A stretch of 32,052 bases of DNA from Bacteroidales bacterium (GTDB lineage: Bacteria; Bacteroidota; Bacteroidia; Bacteroidales; UBA932). The translations under genes and the position numbers were made by a program. Location: the NCBI GenBank assembly GCA_024401715.1, contig JAKSKO010000026.1, positions 1 to 32,052 of the forward strand, in the 5' to 3' direction. Below are positions 16,822-24,649 of the stretch, one piece after another. The first letter of the stretch is position 1; every line of letters begins with the position of its first letter. A model generated the notes under the pieces. That model did no database searches. It saw only the letters and a list, made by a program, of their open reading frames with translations, and had not been told where the DNA came from.

Positions 16822-19023
16822 ATGAAGACAGCGTCCATTCTTTCTTTCCTGGGCTTTGCCATAGTAGCCTGCGCAAACCCGAAGACCCCCGCAGCAACCA
16901 CCATCACATTCATTGAAGGTGAAGGGGATTCCAACGCGAAAGCGCATCATACGATTCTTGTGAACAACCCTCCGAAAGGGGAGTATTCCGTAAGTTTCTC
17001 CATGATCCCCATCGATTTCACGATGGCGCCGGAATCGGAAGGAAGGATAATTAACGTTTGCGGCCCTTCATATCGTCTGGAGCCGAAGGACACCGTAAGC
17101 CGCGACACCCTTTGCGTACGTTACGTGATGCCGCCGCTGCGCATGCACCCGTGGGCGCCGGAGGGTTTCTATCTTGTGGATGCGCAGGGCAACACCACAA
17201 AGCTGGAGGTGGAATACAGGTTCCTGCCGCTTAACGACGCCCCGGGCTTCTACGCCGATTATGCCGCCCGCACAGCCGGCTCTTCCAGCCCTATGAACCT
17301 TATACCGCAGGCAAAGCAGACAGAGCTTAAGGAAGGCTATACCTATGCCGATGCGAAGGTTGAGTACATTACCCTTGAGCAGGATGCGGCGAAGGTGCAT
17401 GGCTGGTACAGGCTTACCCTGGACGGCGGCGTAATGATTGAAAGCTGCGATGCCGACGGAGCATATTATGCAATGACCAGTTTCAAGAACCTGCTTGCGA
17501 ACGCAAAGGTGTGCAATCCGCAGGACGTGAAGGTGCAGAACTGTGTTATCACAGACTGGCCGGACATGCAGTACCGCGGCCTGATGATAGACGTTTCCAG
17601 AAATTTCATAGGCATGGACAAGATGAAGATGTTTGTGGACCAGATGGAAAGATACAAGCTTAACACACTGCAGTTCCACCTGATAGACGATGAGGGCTGG
17701 CGTCTGGAAATAAAGGGCATCCCGGAGCTTACATCGATTGGCGCCTTCCACAAGATTGGCGACGAATCCCAGGCCCTGCTGCCTTCATACAGCGGTCTTT
17801 CCGGCGAGGAGGGCTCTGTATCGGACGGATACTATACAAGGGAGGAATTCATAGATTTCCTGAAATATGCCGATGCGAAGCATATCAAGGTGATCACGGA
17901 AATAGAGTCTCCTGGCCATGCGCGCGCCGCCATTGTCTCGATGAAGGCCTATGCCGAAAGGACAGGCGACACTTCAATGATACTTCACGACCCCGATGAC
18001 CGCAGCGTATACTGTTCGGCCCAGGAGTACAGGGACAACGCAATGAACGTGGTGTCCGAGGGCCTGTACAAGTTCATGGCCCATGTGATAGACGATGTGA
18101 AATCCATGTATGAGGAGGCCGGCCTTGTTATGGACTGCGTTCACCTTGGCGGAGATGAGGTTCCGGACGGGGCGTGGACAGCTTCGCCGCAGGCACGCAA
18201 GTTCATGCAGGAGCACGGCTACACGAAGACCAGCCAGCTGAAAGCCTATTTCGTGCGCCGCATGGTGGAGATATGTAACAGCAGGAACATCAAGATTGGC
18301 GGCTGGCAGGAGATTGCCATGAACAACGACGAGCTCACACGCAAGATGCTTGCCGACGCATGTTACGGCACCAATTCCTGGAAGGGATCGGCAAAATGGA
18401 CGCAGAAGCTTTGCGATGACGGCTACAACGTTATTTTCTGCGACTATACCAACTGCTATATGGACATGCACTATGTGAATTCCAAGGAGGAATTCGGTGC
18501 AACCTGGGGAGGCGCCATAGATTGCCGCAAGGCCTTCATGCTTCTGCCATACAAAGACCTGAAAACAGGCCGCAATGCCGATAAGATAATAGGTGTGCAG
18601 GCCCAGCTTTGGGCGGAAACCCTGCGCAGCTTCCATCACTTCAGCTATTCCGTATTCCCGAAGGCCCTTCCTGTCTTTGAAAGGGCATGGAACACAAAGC
18701 CGGAGTTCAAGAACGGCATAGATGCAGCGTTCGAAGATTTCTACGCCCAGATATGCGACTATGAGATGCCGCAGTTCCAGGCGGCCGGCCTAAGCTTCCG
18801 CATCCCTCCTGTGGGCATGAAGCTGGAGGATGGCAGGCTGATGTACCTTGTGGCCCCATCGGTAAAGGATTACGTGGTGCGCTACACCACCGACGGCAGC
18901 ACCCCTTGCGAAACATCGCCCGTGCTTGAAAACGGCATGCCTGCAAATGGCCCGGCAACTATCAAGGCCCGCCTTTTCGCCCATGGCCAGCAGAGCATAA
19001 CAAGCACTCTCATAATCGAGTGA
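16822..19023 (+). CDS. GH20 beta-N-acetylhexosaminidase lipoprotein
   Basis: A 733-residue family 20 exo-beta-hexosaminidase that removes terminal GlcNAc or GalNAc by substrate-assisted catalysis. The lipoprotein signal is MKTASILSFLGFAIVAC with lipobox VAC (Cys17). A GH20b-like domain comes first and contains GWYRLTLDGGVMIESCDADG. The TIM barrel contains FQFHLIDDEGWRLEIKG-type sequence (here LQFHLIDDEGWRLEIKG), TEIESPGHARA, and the catalytic pair Asp445-Glu446 in HLGGDEVP. A C-terminal chitobiase-like domain ends with YTTDGSTPCETSPVLENG and ATIKARLF. The ATG at 16822 is chosen for the signal peptide. The stop codon TGA at 19021-19023 coincides with the terminal bases of an IS200/IS605 relic, so the last few residues may not be ancestral. 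Confidence 0.95.
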   Translation: MKTASILSFLGFAIVACANPKTPAATTITFIEGEGDSNAKAHHTILVNNPPKGEYSVSFSMIPIDFTMAPESEGRIINVCGPSYRLEPKDTVSRDTLCVRYVMPPLRMHPWAPEGFYLVDAQGNTTKLEVEYRFLPLNDAPGFYADYAARTAGSSSPMNLIPQAKQTELKEGYTYADAKVEYITLEQDAAKVHGWYRLTLDGGVMIESCDADGAYYAMTSFKNLLANAKVCNPQDVKVQNCVITDWPDMQYRGLMIDVSRNFIGMDKMKMFVDQMERYKLNTLQFHLIDDEGWRLEIKGIPELTSIGAFHKIGDESQALLPSYSGLSGEEGSVSDGYYTREEFIDFLKYADAKHIKVITEIESPGHARAAIVSMKAYAERTGDTSMILHDPDDRSVYCSAQEYRDNAMNVVSEGLYKFMAHVIDDVKSMYEEAGLVMDCVHLGGDEVPDGAWTASPQARKFMQEHGYTKTSQLKAYFVRRMVEICNSRNIKIGGWQEIAMNNDELTRKMLADACYGTNSWKGSAKWTQKLCDDGYNVIFCDYTNCYMDMHYVNSKEEFGATWGGAIDCRKAFMLLPYKDLKTGRNADKIIGVQAQLWAETLRSFHHFSYSVFPKALPVFERAWNTKPEFKNGIDAAFEDFYAQICDYEMPQFQAAGLSFRIPPVGMKLEDGRLMYLVAPSVKDYVVRYTTDGSTPCETSPVLENGMPANGPATIKARLFAHGQQSITSTLIIE

Positions 19024-19129
19024 ACTACCCACAAACTAAAGATTTGTGGGCTTCTGGCTTCGCAGGCGGTTGCCTACCGAAGTAGGTCTTACACTGCCTC
19101 CACCAGTGTAATCGACGGTTCCCGCCGAT
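19022..19129 (-). ncRNA. Possible residual omegaRNA scaffold of the tnpB element
   Basis: Four hairpins stand in a row: ATCGACGG/CCGCCGAT (19111-19118 with 19122-19129, one mismatch), TTACACTG/CAGTGTAA (19089-19096 with 19104-19111), CCTAC/GTAGG (19073-19077 with 19082-19086, loop CGAA) and CCCACAAA/TTTGTGGG (19028-19050). In tnpB elements the omegaRNA comes from the 3' end of tnpB plus the right end and continues into flanking DNA as guide. Here a minus-strand transcript would run on into antisense GH20. Intact stems suggest recent decay or retention; transcription is not shown by the sequence. Confidence 0.4.
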
Positions 19130-19176
19130 GATTTGCAATTCAGTACACGAAGGCCCTCCCTGAGGATATTGACATT
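19036..19176 (-). pseudogene. TnpB C-terminal fragment (46 codons plus stop)
   Basis: The minus-strand frame from 19176 down to TAG at 19038-19036 reads NVNILREGLRVL, continues through a Gly/Ser-rich stretch with GTVDYTGGGSVRPTSVG, and ends RSQKPTNL. The beginning matches the end of the TnpB RuvC-III region, where family members have NAAxNIxxEGLR after the catalytic Asp; the QKPTNL ending arises because the coding sequence runs into the right-end hairpin. All upstream parts (RuvC-I, RuvC-II, zinc finger, catalytic Asp of RuvC-III) are missing. The fragment lies in the same frame as the ATPase gene and begins right behind its TGA, with no start codon of its own, so it is not expected to be translated. 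Confidence 0.8.
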
Positions 19177-20319
19177 TCAATACCTCAGTTTAAGCCACTG
19201 CGAATAGAAGCGGTTAGTTATGCGGTATCCCTTGTCCGTATGGATAAGGGTTTCGTTTTCAATCAAAGGGCGCAGGGCTCCCTGGATGGCGCTGGCTGAT
19301 GCCAGGCGGTGTTTCTTGATAAAGGCGACCGATGTTGGAGAGGATACATATCCCTCTTTGGAAACAGCCTTGAGCAATTCCCTCTGCTTTTCTGAAAGCT
19401 GGAGGAACATTTCTTGAAAGGTCTGGCCGAAAATGCCCAGTATATGTTCAACTGCAGGGGCCACCGCGTCAGCATCCGCAAGTGCCCCCTCCGGAGTCAT
19501 CTCAAACACACGGTTCATGACATACTGCACATACCAGGTATGGCCTTCGTACAACTCATAGGCTTTAACCACACATTCTTCAGAGATACGCTTGCCAAAG
19601 TTCTCAAACCATTCCTGACAGAAAGTCACATACTTGCATATATCAATAGTTCCGAGATACAACGGAGTGCAGCTCATGAAAAACGGCTCAGACGGGGTGT
19701 TGAAGATCTTGTTCATCATCCTTCTGTTGCTTCCGGCAAAAATGAAACGGGTCTTTTTGCAACTCTGCACCAGAGAACGGAGCTGGGCAATAACTTTGCT
19801 CCCGTCCGGATACTCTGCAATCTGCTGGAATTCATCTATGGCCACAACACATGGAATATCGTTGGATTCCAGGAAAAAGAACAGCTGCTCCAGGGTCTTG
19901 CCCGGCGCAAACGACTCTCCCAGAGTGATGTCGGCAGTTGGAAATCCCGTGAACAAATCAACCGAAAAAGTCAATTTCAATGAGCTAACAATCGTAATGA
20001 AGCGTTCCAACAGACGGGATTCACGGGACTGCAGCCTGCCCGCTATCTCCTTGCTCAGCAGAATCACGAAATCCTCCAGCGAAGTTGAATCAAAGATATC
20101 TATGAAGAAAGTATCATAGTTGTCACATATCCGTCCCGATGCAAAGGTGTGACTGATAAGTCCGGATTTTCCCATACGCCGTTCGGACACCAGGACGGTA
20201 TTGCGCCAGTTTTCGATATTGGATACAAGTTCTGCAGTCTCTGCCTCCCTATCGCAAAAATACTCTGCAGACACATATTTGCCCGTTACAATAAAAGGGT
20301 TGATGATGGATCTGTTCAT
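19177..20319 (-). CDS. ATPase_2-type P-loop ATPase of unknown role
   Basis: A 380-residue STAND-like ATP-binding protein of the archaeal-ATPase-like group (PF01637 type), present in many copies in some Bacteroidota. It opens with NPFIVTGKYVSAEYFCDREAE, the usual lead-in. The P-loop is SERRMGKSGL with Lys51, lacking the first glycine of classic Walker A, and Walker B is CVVAIDEFQQI (Asp162, Glu163). FAGSNRRMMNKIF resembles sensor 1, and a C-terminal winged-helix-like part ends NRFYSQWLKLRY, so the protein looks complete. Cellular role is unknown. It lies between an oxidoreductase relic and a truncated tnpB element, 51 bases after the former and directly against the latter, and may have arrived by recombination or transfer. 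Confidence 0.85.
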   Translation of the reverse strand: MNRSIINPFIVTGKYVSAEYFCDREAETAELVSNIENWRNTVLVSERRMGKSGLISHTFASGRICDNYDTFFIDIFDSTSLEDFVILLSKEIAGRLQSRESRLLERFITIVSSLKLTFSVDLFTGFPTADITLGESFAPGKTLEQLFFFLESNDIPCVVAIDEFQQIAEYPDGSKVIAQLRSLVQSCKKTRFIFAGSNRRMMNKIFNTPSEPFFMSCTPLYLGTIDICKYVTFCQEWFENFGKRISEECVVKAYELYEGHTWYVQYVMNRVFEMTPEGALADADAVAPAVEHILGIFGQTFQEMFLQLSEKQRELLKAVSKEGYVSSPTSVAFIKKHRLASASAIQGALRPLIENETLIHTDKGYRITNRFYSQWLKLRY

Positions 20320-20333
20320 AAAAAAGAATTTTT

Positions 20334-20342
20334 GCGAATATA
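20334..20342 (-). promoter_or_regulatory. Weak candidate promoter core for the ATPase gene
   Basis: The complement of 20334-20342 reads TATATTCGC, one mismatch from TAnnTTTGY, 14 bases before the ATPase ATG. The 51-base spacer is extremely AT-rich and also holds the inverted repeat ATTATAA (20358-20364) / TTATAAT (20371-20377). No -33 box is evident. Confidence 0.3.
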
Positions 20343-20370
20343 ATTATAATTTTTATTATTATAAAGAATC

Positions 20371-20889
20371 TTATAATTTTATCTCCCAACCTTTTTCGTA
20401 CTGGCGGCTGTAGAGTTTCTCGCACGGATTCACCAGGTTGCCCGGTTCGAATTTGAGTTCTCCTATCTCCTCTTTGATCACATTTCCCTTGAGGTCCACA
20501 ATCTTGTATTCATTGCCACCGCTGAAGAACATGGTCCCCTTCTCACCATAGAATGCCACGCCAAGTCCGTTTCCTTCCGATGGTGTGCTGTTGCAGCTGC
20601 GACGCTGGTTGCCTGCCTGCACAACGCTGCGGTATTTTGCGGCAGCCTTCAGGAGCATCTCGTTTTCGGCCGGATTATGGCTGGTAGGTTTTTCCAGATA
20701 TACATGCTTGCCGGCCTGCATGGCCATGATTGCAGCCGGTGCGTGCCAGTGGTCCGGAGTTGCAATGACAACGGCATCCAGATCCTTGTGCTCCAGAAGA
20801 CGGCGGATATCCTTCTCTCCCTTAGGGGTGTATCCTGTCACTTTGCTGACATCGTTGATGTGTGCATAACGCCGTACTAATTTACACAT
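20371..20889 (-). pseudogene. Gfo/Idh/MocA oxidoreductase relic, N-truncated and internally deleted
   Basis: About 172 codons from ATG 20889. Intact family members bind NAD(P) by an N-terminal Rossmann fold and usually have over 400 residues in this subgroup. Here the GxGxxG strand is missing. What remains is VTGYTPKGEKDIRRLLEHKD, AVVIATPDHWHAPAAIMAMQ, GKHVYLEKPTSHNPAENEM and GNQRRS. At GNQRRS the sequence jumps to CNSTPSEGNGLGVAFYGEKG, which belongs to the far C-terminal domain. The break lies near 20590-20601 and removes most of the substrate domain while keeping frame; GNQRRS and the usual RSCN share RS, so a short-homology deletion is likely. The end YEKGWEIKL looks like a native C-terminus. 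The open frame might still be translated, but dehydrogenase activity is not expected. Confidence 0.8.
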
Positions 20890-21038
20890 TTTATGTATAA
20901 TATTCAATATCAAACTTGATTTTCCACATCAAATCATTCTTTGCCGACACGCTTTATGAGATTGTCAAAGACCTAAAAAAAATACCATCAAAACGTGCTC
21001 TTCATCATCGGCACTAACGAAAGAAGAATAAATTTTAC
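20890..21038. other. Intergenic spacer before ychF, no gene recognised
   Basis: About 150 AT-rich bases between the oxidoreductase relic and the ychF promoter. A stop-free plus-strand run to TAA at about 21017 encodes about 30 residues containing FFADTLYEIVKDLKK, but it has only a TTG start and no recognisable family. I see no tRNA, terminator hairpin or repeat. Confidence 0.5.
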
Positions 21039-21047
21039 TATCTTTGC
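21039..21047 (+). promoter_or_regulatory. Candidate ychF promoter core (-7 box)
   Basis: TATCTTTGC matches TAnnTTTGY exactly and lies 21 bases before the ychF ATG at 21069. The -33 position does not show a TTTG. It may drive the whole ychF-lysC-lysA run, which has no other evident promoter. Confidence 0.55.
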
Positions 21048-21068
21048 AAGTTTTTAAAAAGAAAAGCA

Positions 21069-22172
21069 ATGTCATTGAAATGCGGAATAGTAGGATTGCC
21101 TAACGTGGGCAAATCCACCCTCTTTAACTGTATCTCTTCGGGAAAGGCACAAAGCGCCAATTTTCCCTTCTGTACCATAGAGCCGAACATAGGCAGCACC
21201 AACGTTCCGGACGAGCGCTTGAATGTGCTTAGCGAAATATGCAAGCCGCAGCGCACCATCCCCGCAACCGTGGAGATTGTGGATATCGCGGGTCTTGTGA
21301 AAGGTGCGTCAAGGGGTGAGGGTCTGGGCAACCAGTTCCTTGCCAACATACGTGAGACAGACGCCATCCTGCATGTTCTGCGCTGTTTCGACGACCCTAA
21401 CATCGTGCATGTGGACGGCACGATAGACCCTGTTAGGGACAAGGAGGTCATAGACATAGAGCTGCAGCTGAAAGACCTTGAGACCGTGGAGAACCGCCTT
21501 GCAAAGGTGGAGAAGCAGGCACGCGTGGGCGGAGACAAGAGCGCGAAACGCATGGTGGAAATCCTGTACCAGTACAAGGAGGCCCTGCTTGCCGGCAAGA
21601 ACTGCCGCAGCGTGGAGCTGGACAACGAGGAGGACCGTAAGCTTGCAAAGGACTTTTTCCTTATCACGGACAAGCCGGTGATGTATGTTTGCAACGTGGA
21701 CGAGGCCAGCGCAGCAACAGGCAACAAATATGTTGAGGCTGTGCGTGAGGCCGTAAAGGACGAGAATGCGCAGATTCTGGTTATCGCTGCAAAGATAGAA
21801 TCCGATATTGCAGAGCTGGAGGATTATGACGAGCGCCAGATGTTCATAGAGGAGATGGGCCTGAAGGAGAGTGGCGTCGTGCGTCTTATCCAGAGCGCCT
21901 ACAGCCTTTTGAACCTCCAGACCTATTTCACCGCCGGAAGCGACGAGTGCCGCGCCTGGACAATACGCAAGGGCGACAAGGCTCCGAAGGCGGCCGGTGT
22001 TATCCACAGCGATTTCGAGAAAGGCTTCATCCGTGCCGAGGTTATCAAATATGAAGATTTCGTGGCCCTGAAAAGCGAAAGCGCCTGCCGCGCAGCCGGC
22101 AAACTTGGCGTGGAGGGCAAGGAATATGTGGTGCAGGACGGCGATATCATGCATTTCTTATTTAATGTTTAG
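21069..22172 (+). CDS. ychF: Redox-regulated ATPase YchF (Obg family)
   Basis: A 367-residue P-loop protein of the Obg family that hydrolyses ATP rather than GTP and associates with ribosomes. Walker A GLPNVGKST is at 9-17. The G3 region reads DIAGLVKGASRGEGLGNQFL, nearly invariant in the family. The G4 position is NVDE in VCNVDEAS, the NxxE form that gives ATP specificity. An alpha-helical insertion (LKDLETVENRLAKVEKQ) and a C-terminal TGS domain (WTIRKGDKAPKAAGVIHSDFEKGFIRAEVI) are complete. It is followed by lysC after 15 bases on the same strand. The link with lysine genes is positional only. Confidence 0.97.
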   Translation: MSLKCGIVGLPNVGKSTLFNCISSGKAQSANFPFCTIEPNIGSTNVPDERLNVLSEICKPQRTIPATVEIVDIAGLVKGASRGEGLGNQFLANIRETDAILHVLRCFDDPNIVHVDGTIDPVRDKEVIDIELQLKDLETVENRLAKVEKQARVGGDKSAKRMVEILYQYKEALLAGKNCRSVELDNEEDRKLAKDFFLITDKPVMYVCNVDEASAATGNKYVEAVREAVKDENAQILVIAAKIESDIAELEDYDERQMFIEEMGLKESGVVRLIQSAYSLLNLQTYFTAGSDECRAWTIRKGDKAPKAAGVIHSDFEKGFIRAEVIKYEDFVALKSESACRAAGKLGVEGKEYVVQDGDIMHFLFNV

Positions 22173-22187
22173 ACTTAAACCCAAGCT

Positions 22188-23504
22188 ATGATCGTACAGA
22201 AATTTGGCGGCACTTCGGTGGGAAGTCCCGCAAGAATGAAAAGCGTGTCGCAACTTATCACGCGCCCTGGTTTCCAGGGAAACATGGTTGTGCTTAGCGC
22301 AATGAGCGGCACCACCAACACCCTGGTGGAGATTTGCAACTATATCAAGGACGGCAACACAGAGGGTGCCGGCGATGTGATAAACCGTCTCCAGGACAAA
22401 TACACCCAGCACATTGACGAGCTTTACGCCACAGAAGAGAAAAAGAAGGAGACCCTTGCCCTTGCAGGCGAGATCTTCAACTATATACGCAGCTTCACAA
22501 AGGACGTTTTCACCACAAGGGAGGAAAAGATAATCCTTGGCCAGGGTGAGATCCTGTCCACCAACATGGTAACCAACTATCTGCTGGAGTGCGGCGTGAA
22601 AGTGCGCCTGCTGGATGCCCTTTCATTCATGCGCATAGACATGAACGGAGAGCCGGATGCATGGTATATCAAACAGCGTCTTGCAGAGGTTATGCAGGCG
22701 GGCGACCCTGCCGATCTCTATATCACCCAGGGCTTCATCTGCCGCGACGCCATGGGCGAGGTGGACAACCTGCAGCGCGGCGGCAGCGACTATACTGCAT
22801 CCCTTCTGGGTGCCGCAATGGGTGCATCGGAGATTCAGATTTGGACCGATATAGACGGTATGCACAACAACGACCCACGCTTTGTGGAGGGCACAAAATC
22901 TGTCCCTCACCTCTATTTCGAGGAGGCATCGGAGCTTGCATACTTCGGCGCGAAAATCCTTCACCCAACCTGCATCCAGCCAGCAAAATTCAATAACATC
23001 CCGGTTCGTCTGCTGAACACCATGGACCCCGATGCTCCGGGCACTGTGATAGACAACCGCAAGGACCACGGCATAATCAAGGCCGTTGCCGCAAAGGACA
23101 ACATCACCGCCATCAAGATAAAATCCGGACGCATGCTTCTGGCCTACGGTTTCCTTCGCAAGGTGTTTGAGATTTTCGAAAGCCACCAGACAGCGATAGA
23201 CATGATATGCACTTCCGAGGTGGGAGTTTCAATGTCCATAGACAATGCCACCTATCTTCCGCAGATAGAGGCCGACCTTCGCAAATACGGCACCGTAACC
23301 ATAGACCGCGACATGTGCATCATATGTGTTGTGGGTGATATGGAATGGGAGAACAAAGGCTTTGAAGGCCATGTTTTGGATGCCCTGAAGGACGTTCCCG
23401 TACGTATGGTATGCTATGGCGGCAGCAACTATAACATATCATTCCTCATCCGCAAGGAAGACAAGGAAAAAGCACTGAAAGCCCTAAGTAAAACTCTTTT
23501 CTAG
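22188..23504 (+). CDS. lysC: Aspartate kinase (LysC type)
   Basis: A 438-residue monofunctional aspartokinase, the first step from aspartate to lysine, diaminopimelate, threonine and methionine. The N-terminal signature VQKFGGTSVGS is at residues 3-13. The amino-acid kinase core includes SAMSGTTN, GQGEILSTNM, ITQGFICRDAMGEV, LQRGGSDYTASLLGAAM and WTDIDGMHNNDPRFV. Two C-terminal ACT domains follow, the first with AIKIKSGRMLLAYGFLRKVF and TSEVGVSMSIDN, in the style of lysine-sensitive aspartokinase III. It is 11 bases upstream of lysA, so the pair forms a lysine/DAP biosynthesis unit. End-product inhibition by lysine is inferred from the ACT type, not seen directly. Confidence 0.96.
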   Translation: MIVQKFGGTSVGSPARMKSVSQLITRPGFQGNMVVLSAMSGTTNTLVEICNYIKDGNTEGAGDVINRLQDKYTQHIDELYATEEKKKETLALAGEIFNYIRSFTKDVFTTREEKIILGQGEILSTNMVTNYLLECGVKVRLLDALSFMRIDMNGEPDAWYIKQRLAEVMQAGDPADLYITQGFICRDAMGEVDNLQRGGSDYTASLLGAAMGASEIQIWTDIDGMHNNDPRFVEGTKSVPHLYFEEASELAYFGAKILHPTCIQPAKFNNIPVRLLNTMDPDAPGTVIDNRKDHGIIKAVAAKDNITAIKIKSGRMLLAYGFLRKVFEIFESHQTAIDMICTSEVGVSMSIDNATYLPQIEADLRKYGTVTIDRDMCIICVVGDMEWENKGFEGHVLDALKDVPVRMVCYGGSNYNISFLIRKEDKEKALKALSKTLF

Positions 23505-23515
23505 AGAGACAGACC

Positions 23516-24649
23516 ATGGAAAGACCTACACCTTACTACAGCTATGACGGAAAACTTCTGCGCCAGACCCTTGACGCGGCAAAGGAAGCAATAAAGAGCC
23601 ATCCCGCAGTGGGACAGGCCCACATACATTTTGCCATCAAGGCGAACAACAACCCCATGGTTCTGAAGACCATAGCATCCGCAGGCCTGGGTGCCGACTG
23701 CGTAAGCGGAGGTGAGATAAGGCAGGCGCTGGATGCCGGTTTCAAGGCTTGCGACATAGCATATGCCGGAGTTGGCAAGACCGATGCCGAGATAAAGATG
23801 GCCCTTGAGGCTGGCATAGGCTGCTTCAACGTGGAGTCTGTGGAAGAGCTGGAAATAATTTCCGAAATATCGGCTGGAATGGGACTTGTTGCCCCTGTTG
23901 CCCTGCGCATCAACCCGAATGTGGGCGCGCACACACATGCGAACATCACAACCGGTCTTGCAGAGAACAAGTTCGGCATCAATCTGGAGAAGGTTCCGGA
24001 GGCTGTGGAGAAGGCAAAATCCCTTCCGGGCATAAAGTTGAAGGGCATGCATTTCCACATAGGCAGCCAGATTCTGGAGATGGACGATTTCAAGGCCCTG
24101 TGCAACAGGATAAACGAACTTCAGGAATGGTTCCGCCGTCACGGAGTGAAGCTGGAGACCATCAATGTGGGCGGTGGCCTTGGCATAGACTATGAACATC
24201 CGCACAAACACCCGGTTCCGGATTTCAATGCCTACTTCGGCACTTTTGCCAAACACCTGAAGCTGGAGGCGGGCCAGGAACTTCACTGCGAGCTTGGACG
24301 CGCCATCGTGGGCCAGTGCGGCAGCCTCATCACCCGCTGCATCTATGTGAAGAACGGCACTTTCAAGAAATTCGTGATTGTGGATGCCGGCATGAACGAC
24401 CTCATACGTCCGGCCCTGTACCATGCCTTCCACCTTATAGAGAATGTAAGCAACCCTGACGCAGAGCAGTGTCTCTATGACGTTGTGGGCCCTATATGTG
24501 AAAGTTCAGACTGCTTTGCCAAGGGTATCTATCTGCCGGAAACCAGACGAGGCGATATTATTGCAATACGCAGCGCCGGTGCCTACGGAGAATCCATGGC
24601 AAGCACATATAACTCGCGTACTCTAATCGAGAGCGAATTCATTCTGTGA
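23516..24649 (+). CDS. lysA: Diaminopimelate decarboxylase
   Basis: A 377-residue PLP enzyme of the alanine-racemase-fold group that decarboxylates meso-DAP to lysine. The Schiff-base lysine lies in HFAIKANNNP near residue 43. Other landmarks are HIGSQI, VGGGLGIDYE, ELGRAIVGQCGSLITR, CESSDCFAKG (with the conserved Cys of the second active-site half) and SAGAYGESMASTYN near the C-terminus. Length is slightly below the usual 400 or so but all active-site blocks are present. It follows lysC by 11 bases and overlaps the next gene by 4 bases (GTGA), so translation of that envelope gene is probably coupled to lysA. Confidence 0.95.
   Translation: MERPTPYYSYDGKLLRQTLDAAKEAIKSHPAVGQAHIHFAIKANNNPMVLKTIASAGLGADCVSGGEIRQALDAGFKACDIAYAGVGKTDAEIKMALEAGIGCFNVESVEELEIISEISAGMGLVAPVALRINPNVGAHTHANITTGLAENKFGINLEKVPEAVEKAKSLPGIKLKGMHFHIGSQILEMDDFKALCNRINELQEWFRRHGVKLETINVGGGLGIDYEHPHKHPVPDFNAYFGTFAKHLKLEAGQELHCELGRAIVGQCGSLITRCIYVKNGTFKKFVIVDAGMNDLIRPALYHAFHLIENVSNPDAEQCLYDVVGPICESSDCFAKGIYLPETRRGDIIAIRSAGAYGESMASTYNSRTLIESEFIL

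Larger units (their letters stand above)
19021..19176 (-). mobile_element. Remnant right end of an IS200/IS605-family (tnpB-type) element
   Basis: Read on the minus strand, this stretch has the last codons of a tnpB gene, then AAGCCCACAAATCTTTAG and a terminal hairpin ending GTGGGTAGTTCA. That is the usual layout of IS200/IS605 right ends, where a subterminal hairpin (CCCACAAA 19028-19035 with TTTGTGGG 19043-19050) is the recognition site for TnpA. No left end, no tnpA and no upstream part of tnpB are present. The element was cut off exactly where the ATPase gene ends at 19177. The distal tip abuts GH20, whose stop codon lies inside it. The exact terminal base is uncertain by a few nucleotides. 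Confidence 0.8.

Noticed and set aside
13949-19023. GH92 and GH20 as part of a polysaccharide utilisation locus.
   Set aside because: No SusC/SusD pair, sensor or sulfatase is in the window, and ndk lies between the two genes on the other strand.
20342-20385. Near-repeats of TATAATTTT around the ATPase upstream spacer as a target-site duplication.
   Set aside because: The sequence is low-complexity A/T and no matching copy exists at the other end of the ATPase gene near 19177.
20916-21017. A 30-residue plus-strand reading with FFADTLYEIVKDLKK.
   Set aside because: Only a TTG start, no recognised family and no context; it could be a gene fragment but this cannot be supported.
21309-22154. 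A 281-codon open frame on the minus strand opposite ychF.
   Set aside because: ychF is unmistakable over the same span; the antisense translation is His/Leu/Val-rich without family features.
23501-24433. A 310-codon open frame on the minus strand opposite lysA.
   Set aside because: It lies wholly within lysA and has no recognisable motifs. It follows from codon bias in the third position of the real gene.
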